Shown here: positions 14,807 through 22,434 of the stretch, piece by piece
Numbering within the stretch: position 1 is the first letter of the stretch
Layout: every line of letters starts with the position of its first letter
Source: a virus
DNA length: 26,382 nucleotides
Reading direction: 5' to 3' (one strand)
IMG/VR virus record: IMGVR_UViG_3300027848_001004
Location: 1-26,382 of that record
Notes under the pieces: model-generated
Told to the model about the DNA's origin: nothing
The model's input: the letters and a program-made list of their open reading frames with translations, nothing else
The model's database searches: none
Program-made: the position numbers and the translations under genes

Positions 14807-15775
14807 GTGTGCCTCCTGTTTGGGGTGGGGACGGGATGCGCGCTGAGTGCGCGGGGGTGAAAGCGTTGGAGTGCGGGCCACTATTTGCCGGAAGGCCGCA
14901 AAGCCGCGCGCCAGGTCTGTGACTTCATCGGCGAGGCCTGAGGCGATGGCATCAGCCCCACGATAGGTTGCGGCCTCTGTGGCGAGTGCGGCCTCTTGGC
15001 TCAACCGTCCGGCACGACCGGCCGCGACGGTCTCGGCGAAGAGGAACCGCAGCACGTCGATCTCGCGCTGGATGTCGTCCCGGATATCTGCGGGTAGTGG
15101 CTCGTAGGGGTTGCCATCGACCTTGTGGCTGCCGGAATGGATCAGCGTCACCCGAACCCCGTCCTGATCGAGCTGGCCGCTGAGATCGGCATGCATCACC
15201 ACGACACCGATACTGCCCACCGCGCCGGTGCGCGGCAGCAGGATGCGGTCGGCCTGCGAAGCAAGCGCATAACCTGCCGAGAAGGCATGTTCTGCCACAA
15301 AGGCCCAGACCGGCTTGTCGCGTCGGAGCGCGCGGATGCGGTCGGCGAGATCAAACACACCTGCAACTTCGCCGCCAAAACTGTCGATTTCCAATGCGAC
15401 GCCACGCACGGTCGGATCACTGGCTGCGGCCTCGATCTGGGCAGCGATCCCCTCGTAGCTGGTCTGGCCCGACGACTGACCGATCCACGCACCCCTGTGG
15501 ATCAGCACGCCCGAGATCTCGATCACGGCGATGCCTTCCACCACCGGGTAGGGCACCTCACCATGCTGGCGGTAATCGTCCAGCATCCCACCGGCCAGAA
15601 TGCTGGCGCGCGCTGGCGGGACGATGGTGCCCTCCAGCCCATCTCCCCCGTTAGCCATCTCGACCCGCCGCCCCAGAACACGCGGCCCGAGCCCAGACAG
15701 AAACGCCATGGCTTTCGAGGGTTCGACCAGCAGCGGCGTGTTGAAGGCGCGCGCGGCAATCCGGGCATGCAGCAT
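14354..15775 (-). CDS. S49-family capsid maturation protease with C-terminal scaffold (lambda gpC-like)
   Basis: Prohead serine protease of the SppA/S49 clan, 473 residues. The catalytic serine is S166 in AEHAFSAGYALASQADRI; the lysine general base is K218 in IHSGSHKVDGNPY, 52 residues further, the same spacing as in bacterial SppA. SFGGEVAGVFDLADRI and TGAVGSIGVVVMH are further S49 landmarks. Residues from about 300 form a linker and then the scaffold part, which is also expressed alone from Met324. The ATG overlaps the portal stop by one base (TGATG), so it is translationally coupled. It cleaves scaffold and portal or capsid tails during head maturation, by analogy with lambda. Confidence 0.93.
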   Translation of the reverse strand: MLHARIAARAFNTPLLVEPSKAMAFLSGLGPRVLGRRVEMANGGDGLEGTIVPPARASILAGGMLDDYRQHGEVPYPVVEGIAVIEISGVLIHRGAWIGQSSGQTSYEGIAAQIEAAASDPTVRGVALEIDSFGGEVAGVFDLADRIRALRRDKPVWAFVAEHAFSAGYALASQADRILLPRTGAVGSIGVVVMHADLSGQLDQDGVRVTLIHSGSHKVDGNPYEPLPADIRDDIQREIDVLRFLFAETVAAGRAGRLSQEAALATEAATYRGADAIASGLADEVTDLARGFAAFRQIVARTPTLSPPRTQRASRPHPKQEAHMATELDQDDPLQDAIEEAPNAPDGETDVEDVTSVAPVPPPAASKPPAAAVPAATQPGNLAELSAQFRETAAEIAEIAAQAGRLGVAIDTAKALREGTTPEALRRLVIERASAAADARDIVAAPPSAVRPQAKESPIVAAAKRAAAAGTSA

Positions 15776-17298
15776 CAGGACGGGTCCTCAGGTTCGCGCG
15801 GACGGTCTTCCGCGTCATCGGTTTGATCTGTCTGGTCGGTGTCGTCGTCTTTGTCCGCATCCTCCCCCGGGCCTGTCAAAGCCTGCACGCCTTGCGCGGG
15901 TGATCCGGGGCGGCGGAAGTCGAGGCCCAGCGCGCGTTCGCGGGCGCGTTCCGCCGCAATATCGCGGTCGACCTGTTCGGCGTCATAGCCGCGCTCAGCG
16001 ATAGCCTGCGTCCGGGATTTGAGGCCCGCCTCGATCTGGGCGATCTCGGCATTGGCGTCCTTCAGCGGATCGACCCAGTCCCATTTTGTGGGGAGCCAAT
16101 CGACAGCAAGGAGCTGGCTGCGGTTGGCCTCATAGCCCGGCAGCGTGAGGGCACCTGATAGCACGGCGGCATCCATCCATCGCGCGTAGACGGGTCGGCA
16201 GAGCTGCCAGACCATGACGGAATGTTGCCAGGCCGAGACGCGGCGGCGGAACTCGATCAGCGCCAGGCGCGAGTTCGAGAAGTTGCCCTTCACCATGTCA
16301 TTGGCGATGTACGGATAGGGAATGCCCAGTGCTGCCGAGATTTGCAGGAGGGTCCGGTACTGAAACGGCTCGTAGGTGCCACCACTGTCGGCAGGTTGGC
16401 CGATGGTGACATCTTCGCCGGGATCCAGCCGCACGATCTGACCGGGACTGATCTCGACCCCATCTGGCCCATCTTCGTCGTCCGGTGCGAGGGGGTTCTC
16501 CGGGGCAGGCGAGGTCACGAACATCGCATACATCGCCGCGACCTTCTTTCGGTCCAGCTCAGCGTCGTCGTACTGGTCGAGCAGGAACAGTTTCACGATG
16601 GCGGGCGCCAGCTTCGAGACCCCGCGCAACTGGCCGCCCTCGACCGGGTCGATCACATGGATCACCTCGGTGGCGGGCACGCGCACGATGTCGCCCGCAA
16701 GCCCCGGATCAGTGCTGTCGCCCGGGTGGCGGCGAAAGAAGTGATAGGCCACGCGCCGCCCGATCCGGTCGAACTCGATGCCCTGACGGATGGCATTGCC
16801 GTTTGCGCCAATCCCCGTCTGTTCCAATGGCAGCATTTCTGCTGGCAGCATCTGCAGCTGCACGGGCACGCGCAGGCCATCGCCCGCGCGCCGTGGCCGG
16901 AACCGAAAGAACACCTCGCCCGCGAGGAACACCTCGCGCGCGGCACGGCGCTGGAGCCCGTAGAAATCTGTCAGCCCCTCGGCATCGGCCTCGTCGGTCC
17001 AGGCAAGCCATAAGCGCTGCAGCTCCTCTTTGCGGGCAGCATCCGCGATCTTCGAGATCGGCTTGATCCCGTCGCCCACAGTGTTCGCCGCCCAGCTTTC
17101 GACCGCGTTGATGGCATAGCCGTTATTGCGCACCAGCCAGCGGGCGCGGGCGGTGATGTCAGGTCCGCTGGCCGCGATCAGCGCGTTCACATGGGCACGG
17201 GTGGCGCGGAACCCGCGCAGGCGGCGGTGGTGCTGGCCCGCATCAAACCCACCGATGAAGGCCCCGAGGCGCTGGCGCCAATTCAGAGCGCCGGTCAT
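15775..17298 (-). CDS. Portal protein (lambda gpB family)
   Basis: Dodecameric portal through which DNA enters and leaves the head; 507 residues from ATG 17298 (a GTG one codon upstream is the alternative). The ATG overlaps the gpW-like stop in TGATG, and AAGGAT lies upstream. Family stretches: GFRATRAHVNALIAASGPDITARARWLVRNNGYAINAVESW, LAGEVFFRFRPR, VIHVIDPVEGGQLRGVS, DDAELDRKKVAAMYAMFV, VKGNFSNSRLALIEFRRRV. The last 40 residues are acidic and threonine/glutamine-rich (DKDDDTDQTDQTDD), a disordered tail that may be cut by the protease. Confidence 0.94.
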   Translation of the reverse strand: MTGALNWRQRLGAFIGGFDAGQHHRRLRGFRATRAHVNALIAASGPDITARARWLVRNNGYAINAVESWAANTVGDGIKPISKIADAARKEELQRLWLAWTDEADAEGLTDFYGLQRRAAREVFLAGEVFFRFRPRRAGDGLRVPVQLQMLPAEMLPLEQTGIGANGNAIRQGIEFDRIGRRVAYHFFRRHPGDSTDPGLAGDIVRVPATEVIHVIDPVEGGQLRGVSKLAPAIVKLFLLDQYDDAELDRKKVAAMYAMFVTSPAPENPLAPDDEDGPDGVEISPGQIVRLDPGEDVTIGQPADSGGTYEPFQYRTLLQISAALGIPYPYIANDMVKGNFSNSRLALIEFRRRVSAWQHSVMVWQLCRPVYARWMDAAVLSGALTLPGYEANRSQLLAVDWLPTKWDWVDPLKDANAEIAQIEAGLKSRTQAIAERGYDAEQVDRDIAAERARERALGLDFRRPGSPAQGVQALTGPGEDADKDDDTDQTDQTDDAEDRPREPEDPS

Positions 17299-17507
17299 CA
17301 CAGATCCTTCACGGCATAGGGGCGCAGGATACGCCCAGCGCCGCGCTCAAGTTTCGCAATACGCCGCTCGATATCCCCGATCGCCGCGGCCAGTTCCGCG
17401 TCCGAGCCATAGGTGATGCTCTTGCCGTCATAGCTGACGCTGCGCGTACCGCTGTAGCGCGCGCCCAAGAGGGCGCTGTGGCGGGACTTCAGATCGTCGA
17501 GGGTCAT
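17298..17507 (-). CDS. gpW-like head-tail joining protein
   Basis: A 69-residue head completion protein. ATG 17507 (MTLDDLKSRHSALLGARYSGTRSVSYDG) begins 11 bases after the terminase stop; the frame is open upstream but overlaps terminase. The length, the start MTLDDL, the beta-hairpin YSGTRSVSYDGKSITYGSDAEL and the helix AAAIGDIERRIAKLERG match lambda gpW, which lies between terminase and portal in lambda too. It closes the head after packaging and offers the joining surface for FII. Confidence 0.88.
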   Translation of the reverse strand: MTLDDLKSRHSALLGARYSGTRSVSYDGKSITYGSDAELAAAIGDIERRIAKLERGAGRILRPYAVKDL

Positions 17508-17517
17508 CGGGGGCCCA

Positions 17518-19554
17518 TCATTCCATGTATTTCGGCGTGCTGATCTTCCAGCCACGCCGCCGGGGTGTTGCGATACGTCCAGCCTCTGGTGCGGACGGCT
17601 TCTCTGGATCAGTGCTTGGTGGTGCCACGGCGACGGTCTCCACCCCGGCCTGTTTCTCCAGCTGCCGCCACATTCGCTCGTCGAAGCGATCTGCGCCGAG
17701 GATCCAGGCGGCGGCGCGGGCATAGACGCGGGTATCAAGCGCCTCGTTGCGCGCGCGCAGCTTCTGCCATTCCTGTCGGGAATAGCCGCGCTTGTTGCGG
17801 ACCGTGACCAGCTGCTCGGCCACCAGCTGTTTCAGCCATTCGCTGTCAGCCCAGTCCGGCAGGTGGATCGTGCCGGCCGGGATCGGCGCTTCCGGTTCCG
17901 CTGGCCGCTCCAATCGCAGATACCGATAGGTCTCGGCCTTGAAGGTGGCAGTGGCCACGGTCCAGAGCCGGGCGCCGCGTTTCAGCTTCCTTCCGTTCAC
18001 CGTGGCATCGACAAAGGTCGGCCCTGAGACTGGCGTGGCCCGGTTGAACCCTTCCATGCCCTTCACGGGGGCGACCTGCGCGATGCCTTGCTTGCGGGCC
18101 CAGCCATAAACGGCAGCGGACTCGTAGCCGGTGTCGATGGCGAGTTTTGCCAATGTCATGAGAGCGCCGTTCTCATGCGTCCAGGTCTGGCCAAGAAGAC
18201 CCGTCAGCTTGTCCCAACAGGCAGGATCATCCGGCCCGCCGGGAATGACGATGTGATCGATGAGCCAGCTTGTCCCACCCCGGCCCCAGGCCCAGACATC
18301 AACCTCGATCCGGTCCTTCTGGACGTCGGCACCGGCCGTCAGGAACAGCCCGTTCGCTGGGATCTGCGCCGGGAACGCCACGCGTCGATCCGCCAACCGC
18401 TGCCATTCCGGGGCCTCACCGCTCTCGACCCAGGTCTCGCCCAAGAGCGTGTTGCGTGCTGCGCGCAGAATCTCATCCGAGCCTTGCGCCGCCAGCCAAT
18501 CGCGCGCGATCTGTTCCCAGCTTTTCCAGCCGATTGGTGAGTACAGCGCCGAGAGGTGGAAGCCGATCGCCTTTGGGTTGGCGGACACGGCTGTCGCCCG
18601 CCATTCGCCCTTTGCCAGCATGTCGGTCTTGTGGTGCTCGGCGATCGGCTTCTCGCAGCCCGCGCAATGATAGACGGCTGTTTCCGGCAGGCCCTTGTCC
18701 CAGCGCAGGCGCTCAAACTGCAGCCACTGCATCGCCCCGCACTGCGGGCAGGGGACAAAGTACCGGCGCTGGTCGGAGGCCTCAAACTCCCGCTCAATGC
18801 GCGACAACCCCCGGATTGTCGGGGTTGAGACCATGAACACCTTGCGTCGATGCGCGAAGGTTGTGGTGCGGGCCTCGGCCAGCGTGACCGGATCGCCTTC
18901 CTCATCGGCTGAGGCCGGATAGGCATCGACCTCGTCCAGAAACACATAACGCGCGGGCATCGAGCGCAGGCCTGTGGCCGAGTTCGCACCGGTCAGCACC
19001 AGGATGCCGCCGGGGAATTCCTTCGACAGCATCGAGTTCCCGGCGTCGCGTGAGCGCGCCGGTTGCACGCGTTCCTTCAGCGCCGGGCTGTCTTCAATCA
19101 GCGGGTCAATCCGACCGCGCGATGTGCGTTTTGCCATCTCCAAAGTCGGCAGCACCGCAAGCATCGGCCCGGGCGCATGGTGGATGACAAAGCCGATCCA
19201 GTTGTTGCCTGCCTCGGTGGCGCCGACCTGGGCGGCTTTCATGAACGTCACACGCTGCGCCGGGTGGCTGGGCGACAGTGCATCCATGATCTCGCGCAGA
19301 TACGGCGTGCGGGCCGTGCGATATTGCCCCGGTTCCGCGCTAGCGCGTGACGACAGCTTGCGATGCACGTCCGCCCATTGGGATACCGTCAGGTCAGGAT
19401 CTGGCCGCATGCCCCGCCGCCAGGACCGCAGGATATCCTCGGCCCCGTCAAAGGCGAGGTCGAGCCCGTCTGTCAGCTGATCTTCGGTTAGATCGCCGTC
19501 GTTACCCGAGGTTGACCCGGAGATCGGCCAAGGCGGTGAGCTGCTTTCGGTCAT
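17518..19554 (-). CDS. Terminase large subunit (GpA family)
   Basis: ATP-driven DNA packaging motor with endonuclease, 678 residues, the usual length for GpA. The ATPase N-terminal half has a Walker-A-like loop in MKAAQVGATEAGNNW (about 105-119) and Walker B VFLDEVDAYP (204-213), followed by the coupling motif MVSTPT. A zinc-like pair CPQC (269-272) and CAGC (297-300) lies between the two domains. The nuclease half includes TAGADVQKDRIEVDVWAWG and LAIDTGYESAAVYGW, as in other GpA proteins. The ATG overlaps the small subunit gene by 53 bases; a start further downstream cannot be excluded. The GpA type normally pairs with cos-type packaging. Confidence 0.95.
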   Translation of the reverse strand: MTESSSPPWPISGSTSGNDGDLTEDQLTDGLDLAFDGAEDILRSWRRGMRPDPDLTVSQWADVHRKLSSRASAEPGQYRTARTPYLREIMDALSPSHPAQRVTFMKAAQVGATEAGNNWIGFVIHHAPGPMLAVLPTLEMAKRTSRGRIDPLIEDSPALKERVQPARSRDAGNSMLSKEFPGGILVLTGANSATGLRSMPARYVFLDEVDAYPASADEEGDPVTLAEARTTTFAHRRKVFMVSTPTIRGLSRIEREFEASDQRRYFVPCPQCGAMQWLQFERLRWDKGLPETAVYHCAGCEKPIAEHHKTDMLAKGEWRATAVSANPKAIGFHLSALYSPIGWKSWEQIARDWLAAQGSDEILRAARNTLLGETWVESGEAPEWQRLADRRVAFPAQIPANGLFLTAGADVQKDRIEVDVWAWGRGGTSWLIDHIVIPGGPDDPACWDKLTGLLGQTWTHENGALMTLAKLAIDTGYESAAVYGWARKQGIAQVAPVKGMEGFNRATPVSGPTFVDATVNGRKLKRGARLWTVATATFKAETYRYLRLERPAEPEAPIPAGTIHLPDWADSEWLKQLVAEQLVTVRNKRGYSRQEWQKLRARNEALDTRVYARAAAWILGADRFDERMWRQLEKQAGVETVAVAPPSTDPEKPSAPEAGRIATPRRRGWKISTPKYME

Positions 19555-20068
19555 GGGTTTCCAGCGCCCTCTGCAGGATCGCAGTCTCGATCGTCACGGG
19601 CACGCCCGATGCCTTCTCCATCTCTGCGGATATTTGTGCGGCCATGAGGGCTGCCACGCGGGTGGGCCAGGTGACCCAGACATCGCGTTCCTGGCGCGCC
19701 AGACGGAACACCAGCGTCTCCGCCCGCGCCCGATCCACAAGCGTGCCCTTCTTTTTCTGGATCGACAGCTGGCGTTCCTGCGCCTGATACACCGTCAGCG
19801 CGGTGCGCGCCTTCAGATAGGAGGTGCTGTCGCCCGGTCCTGAGACTGTATTGCCCTCGTTCGAGGCTCCGCTACTGCCCCCAAAGCCACCCTTTGATCG
19901 CATTTGCTGATCGGGATCTGTCATCGCAACCCTGCGCGCATCCGAGGCGGCCGCGTTGATTGATCCATCGGCAAACAGCACCAGACGGCCGGTCTTGCGG
20001 GCCTTTTGCAAGGCGCCGCGTGACAGGCCGGAATGGGTCGCATAGGCGCGTTCACTTATACCTTCCAT
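19502..20068 (-). CDS. Terminase small subunit (Nu1-like)
   Basis: DNA-recognition subunit of the packaging enzyme, 188 residues. The first 50 residues (MEGISERAYATHSGLSRGALQKARKTGRLVLFADGSINA) form a winged-helix domain of the type in Nu1/HTH_51 small terminases. A low-complexity linker (GGFGGSSGASNEG) follows. The C-terminal part YLKARTALTVYQAQERQLSIQKKKGTLVDRARAETLVFRLARQERD is the oligomerisation and large-subunit binding region seen in this family. It is the first gene of the late operon. GAGGAT is the nearest ribosome binding element, about 13 bases from ATG 20068. The upstream 130 bases are AT-rich and shared with a plus-strand gene run. Confidence 0.85.
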   Translation of the reverse strand: MEGISERAYATHSGLSRGALQKARKTGRLVLFADGSINAAASDARRVAMTDPDQQMRSKGGFGGSSGASNEGNTVSGPGDSTSYLKARTALTVYQAQERQLSIQKKKGTLVDRARAETLVFRLARQERDVWVTWPTRVAALMAAQISAEMEKASGVPVTIETAILQRALETHDRKQLTALADLRVNLG

Positions 20069-20187
20069 GGCGCTTTGATGATCCTCAACATATTGAAAAT
20101 AAACAGGAAAGCTGATCTATTTGAGTTGATTACACTTCCCGATAGAGCGACTCTGATCGTCAAGAAGCGGCTGCATCGCGCACCGCC
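20069..20187. promoter_or_regulatory. Divergent AT-rich intergenic region between terminase and small-gene run
   Basis: This gap between the minus-strand terminase and the plus-strand DUF6900-type gene is much richer in A and T than its surroundings. TTGAAA (20093-20098) with TCTATT 17 bases later is a possible plus-strand sigma-70 promoter. No strong minus-strand promoter stands out. The start of the late operon must be controlled from here or by readthrough from the right. Confidence 0.35.
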
Positions 20188-20200
20188 AGGAGGAATGAAC

Positions 20201-20401
20201 ATGACCAAGCCTACCAATTCCGATGCCGCCCGCGACGCCCTGCTGCTCACGCTCGCTGAGCGTCACCTCTTCGTTGAGACCCTCGAGACCCGGAACTCCG
20301 ACAGCCTCGATTTCAACGAACACGCCGTCTGGGCGATCCGGTCTGCGCTCGAGGCGGCCTTCGAGGCCGGACGCTGTGCCGCTGCCGCACCCCAAACCTG
20401 A
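20201..20401 (+). CDS. DUF6900-like small phage protein
   Basis: A 66-residue protein starting at ATG 20201, with AGGAGG (20188-20193) at 7 bases; the ATG two codons upstream is too close to it. The stretch LLLTLAERHLFVETLETRNSDSLDFNEHAVWAIRSALEAAFEAGR matches a known small domain (which I recall as DUF6900) common on phages and plasmids: a helix, the motif ETLETRNSDSLDFH/N, and a last helix AALEAAFEAGR. Function unknown. It opens a run of closely spaced plus-strand small genes. Confidence 0.7.
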   Translation: MTKPTNSDAARDALLLTLAERHLFVETLETRNSDSLDFNEHAVWAIRSALEAAFEAGRCAAAAPQT

Positions 20402-20413
20402 AAGGATCCGATC

Positions 20414-20629
20414 ATGAGCACGACCACCATCCGCATTGAGCACGCCACGCTGCCCGACCAGTTCGACCGCTCGCGCCCAAACGCCGTGGCCGAGGCCATT
20501 GAGGCCGCGCTGCGCGAGGATGGGATTGCCGCCGAAGCCTCGGATGTGATCTCGCATCTGAAGATCGAACTGCCGACAGCGCAACTCGCCGCCGCCAGCG
20601 CCGTGCTGGCCAGCCTTCAGCTGATCTGA
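20414..20629 (+). CDS. Small hypothetical protein
   Basis: A 71-residue protein with no recognised family. AAAGGAT stands 7 bases before ATG 20414, and it starts 12 bases after the preceding stop, so it is probably co-transcribed. The centre is helical (NAVAEAIEAALREDGIAAEASDVISHLKIELP) with an acidic bias, and the end is alanine-rich and hydrophobic (QLAAASAVLASLQLI). No cysteines, no signal peptide. Its codon use agrees with its neighbours. Confidence 0.65.
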   Translation: MSTTTIRIEHATLPDQFDRSRPNAVAEAIEAALREDGIAAEASDVISHLKIELPTAQLAAASAVLASLQLI

Positions 20630-20643
20630 GGGAGGGCAGGCCC

Positions 20644-20949
20644 ATGAGCACCCGCGCGCAGATCGCCATTCAAACCGGACCCGACCAGTGGGCCCATGTG
20701 TACTGTCATTTCGATGGGTATCCTTCGCATATGCTTCCTGCGTTGGTTCGCTGGACGCCCGAAGACATCCTCGCAGCAAAGGAAATCCGGCAAGTCCGCG
20801 CAGACGCGATCGACTGTTTTGATCTGCCGCGTGAACCTCCCATCCTGCAACGCCCGACCTGCCAATTCTGTCACCTGTATGTCTGGCACGACGGGGTGTG
20901 GGTCGAACGCGATCCCGAAGCCATTCAGCCCGAAAGGACCCAGCCATGA
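20644..20949 (+). CDS. Small hypothetical phage protein (STRAQIAI-type)
   Basis: A 101-residue protein starting MSTRAQIAIQTGPDQWAHVY behind GGAGGG (20630-20636). The pattern STRAxIAI followed by VYCHFDGYPSHML recalls a small family seen on many phages and plasmids, in which a similar CHFDGYP motif occurs; its function is not known to me. A second motif, CQFCHLYVWHDGVWVE near the end, has a CxxC pair. The stop codon overlaps the next ATG (ATGA), so the two are translationally coupled. Confidence 0.68.
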   Translation: MSTRAQIAIQTGPDQWAHVYCHFDGYPSHMLPALVRWTPEDILAAKEIRQVRADAIDCFDLPREPPILQRPTCQFCHLYVWHDGVWVERDPEAIQPERTQP

Positions 20950-21311
20950 TTGACCTGCCCCTCAACTGCCTGTCCGAGGGCGAGACCCTTGGCGATCTCG
21001 TCCGCCGCAACTGCGCTATCGGCTTTGACCTACGCTTTTGCCGCAGTGTTGCCGTCACGCCCGAGGACCGCGACACCATCACCTGCGACCCGTCCGAGGC
21101 GGAATTCGCGACGCTCTATGCGCTGACCGATCTGGGCGAGGCTATCGCCATCCATGATGTGGACCTTTCCAGCACAGGAGCGGACGAGGCGGCAGCCGTC
21201 AGCCGCGCGCTTTTCGTCGCCATAGTCAATGCGCGGCGCGATCCACCCGACGTGGCGCAGCGGCACGAGGCCGAGCAGACGGCGCTGACCGAGCCTGACC
21301 GGATCATCTGA
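20946..21311 (+). CDS. Hypothetical protein, third in small-gene run
   Basis: A 121-residue acidic protein with no recognised family. ATG 20946 overlaps the previous stop and has GAAAGGA upstream. Visible segments are LNCLSEGETLGDLVRRNCAIGFDLRFC, EAEFATLYALTDLGEAIAIHDVDLSSTGADE and a helical C-terminus AVSRALFVAIVNARRDPPDVAQRHEAE. Three cysteines lie in the first third and one near the middle (TCDPSEAEF). No signal peptide or membrane segment. Confidence 0.65.
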   Translation: MIDLPLNCLSEGETLGDLVRRNCAIGFDLRFCRSVAVTPEDRDTITCDPSEAEFATLYALTDLGEAIAIHDVDLSSTGADEAAAVSRALFVAIVNARRDPPDVAQRHEAEQTALTEPDRII

Positions 21312-21430
21312 CGCGCCGCGCGGAGCGATCATAAAGCCATGATATTTCTATGATTTGGCTACGATAATCAGCCCGGCAGAGCGATGGTTGTCACAAGGAA
21401 ACGATGCAACTCACCCCCGGAGACCAAGCC

Positions 21431-21658
21431 ATGACCACCCGCCGCGCCACCGACAATACCAAACCGCTCGACGCCTTCCTTGCCACCAAGTTCCAGATCG
21501 ACGCGATGCTTGAACGGCTGCAGGCCCTCAGCGACGACCATTTTGAAGCGCACCCCGACGAGATCAACTGGTGCGATGTCGGCACCTTGAACCACTACGC
21601 CAGCCTGCTGCTCCAGATCACCGACAGCGCCTTCAAGGAGGGCGAGCATGCCGCTTGA
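21431..21658 (+). CDS. Small hypothetical protein
   Basis: A 75-residue protein starting MTTRRATDNTKPLDAFLATKF. GGAGACC is upstream of ATG 21431. An alternative ATG at 21404, preceded by AAGGAA, would add 9 residues (MQLTPGDQA) and cannot be excluded. The body is helical: FQIDAMLERLQALSDDHFEAHPDEINWCDVGTLNHYASLLLQITDSAFKEG. No family recognised. Its stop overlaps the next ATG region by 11 bases, so it is coupled to the DUF3489 gene. A new AT-rich leader (21312-21403) with CATGATATTT suggests its own promoter. Confidence 0.62.
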   Translation: MTTRRATDNTKPLDAFLATKFQIDAMLERLQALSDDHFEAHPDEINWCDVGTLNHYASLLLQITDSAFKEGEHAA

Positions 21659-22229
21659 TCCCGCACAGCAACACCAAATCGAACAGGACCTCGCCATGCC
21701 GAAACTCACCGACACACAGACCATCATCCTGAGCGCCGGAGCCCAGCGCCCCGACAACATCGCCCTGCCGCTGCCCAAGGGGCTGCACGGAGCAGCGGCG
21801 AAGATGGCCGTCACCAAAATGATCGCACGCGGCTGGCTCGAGGAGGTCGACGCCGACATGCGCAAGGGCGAGCCGCTCTGGCGCGAAACCGGCGATGGCC
21901 ATGGTACGACGCTGGTCGTGACCGACGCGGGCCTGCTGGCCATCGGGATCGAACCTGTGGTCGTCAAGACCGGGGTCGCAATCCTCGACCATACAGCCAA
22001 GGCTGCGGCTCCAAAGCCGTCGTCTCAGCGCGCTGGCACCAAGCAGGCCATGCTGATTGCAATGCTGCAGCGCCCCGAAGGCGCGTCCATCGCAGAGATT
22101 GTCGAGGCGACCTGCTGGATGGCGCACACCGCGCGTGGGGTAATTTCGGGTGCGTTGGGCAAGAAGTTGGGACTGGTTGTAACGTCGACGAAAGAAGATG
22201 TCCGGGGCCGGGTGTATCGCATCGGCTGA
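21648..22229 (+). CDS. DUF3489 domain protein (predicted DNA-binding winged helix)
   Basis: A 193-residue protein with two recognisable parts. The N-terminal part (LTDTQTIILSAGAQRPDNIALPLPKGLHGAAAKMAVTKMIARGWLEEV) looks like a winged-helix domain. The C-terminal part AGTKQAMLIAMLQRPEGASIAEIVEATCWMAHTARGVISGALGKKLGLVVTSTKED matches DUF3489, a helix-turn-helix-like domain frequent on alphaproteobacterial prophages. A basic linker (AKAAAPKPSSQR) joins them. ATG 21648 overlaps the previous gene by 11 bases. A second ATG at 21696 would give a shorter protein beginning MPKLTDTQ, which is closer to the usual family start. Likely a regulator, by fold only. Confidence 0.8.
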   Translation: MPLDPAQQHQIEQDLAMPKLTDTQTIILSAGAQRPDNIALPLPKGLHGAAAKMAVTKMIARGWLEEVDADMRKGEPLWRETGDGHGTTLVVTDAGLLAIGIEPVVVKTGVAILDHTAKAAAPKPSSQRAGTKQAMLIAMLQRPEGASIAEIVEATCWMAHTARGVISGALGKKLGLVVTSTKEDVRGRVYRIG

Positions 22230-22342
22230 TTTCGCAAAGTGCCCAAATTCTAGGATGCCGCAGCGCGGTTCAATGTCGACTTTGGAGTAAATGCGGATGG
22301 GTGAATGTTTTAATATTTGCGTTCTCCCATAAAATCACTGTT

Positions 22343-22392
22343 CCATGCATGGCGATGCAAGTTTACGCATGATATTTACATTTCATGCATGA
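22343..22392. promoter_or_regulatory. Three-site operator-like array, 20-bp period
   Basis: GCATG recurs at 22347, 22367 and 22387, exactly 20 bases apart. The outer sites are perfect 10-base palindromes (CCATGCATGG at 22343 and TCATGCATGA at 22383), and the middle one (TTACGCATGA at 22363) matches the last in 8 of 10 bases. Copies two and three extend to GCATGATA.TTAC.TT. A 20-base period places all sites on the same DNA face. It is located just upstream of the unknown gene starting at 22435. Confidence 0.55.
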
Positions 22393-22434
22393 TAGTTACT
22401 TTACATGTATATTTTGGATGTAGGGAAGACCAGC

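Noticed and set aside
3439-20068. Interpretation as a gene transfer agent cluster of the Rhodobacter capsulatus type
   Set aside because: That cluster has HK97-type capsid, portal and protease genes; here the head is lambda-type with GpA terminase, and IS, methyltransferase and accessory genes are typical of a prophage.
20117-21082. Long minus-strand frame opposite the small-gene run
   Set aside because: Composition is arginine/glycine-rich without domain character, and four well-spaced plus-strand genes with overlaps and ribosome binding sites occupy the same DNA.
22343-22403. 20-base periodic repeats as a CRISPR array
   Set aside because: Only three short units, no conserved full repeat and no distinct spacers; operator sites fit better.
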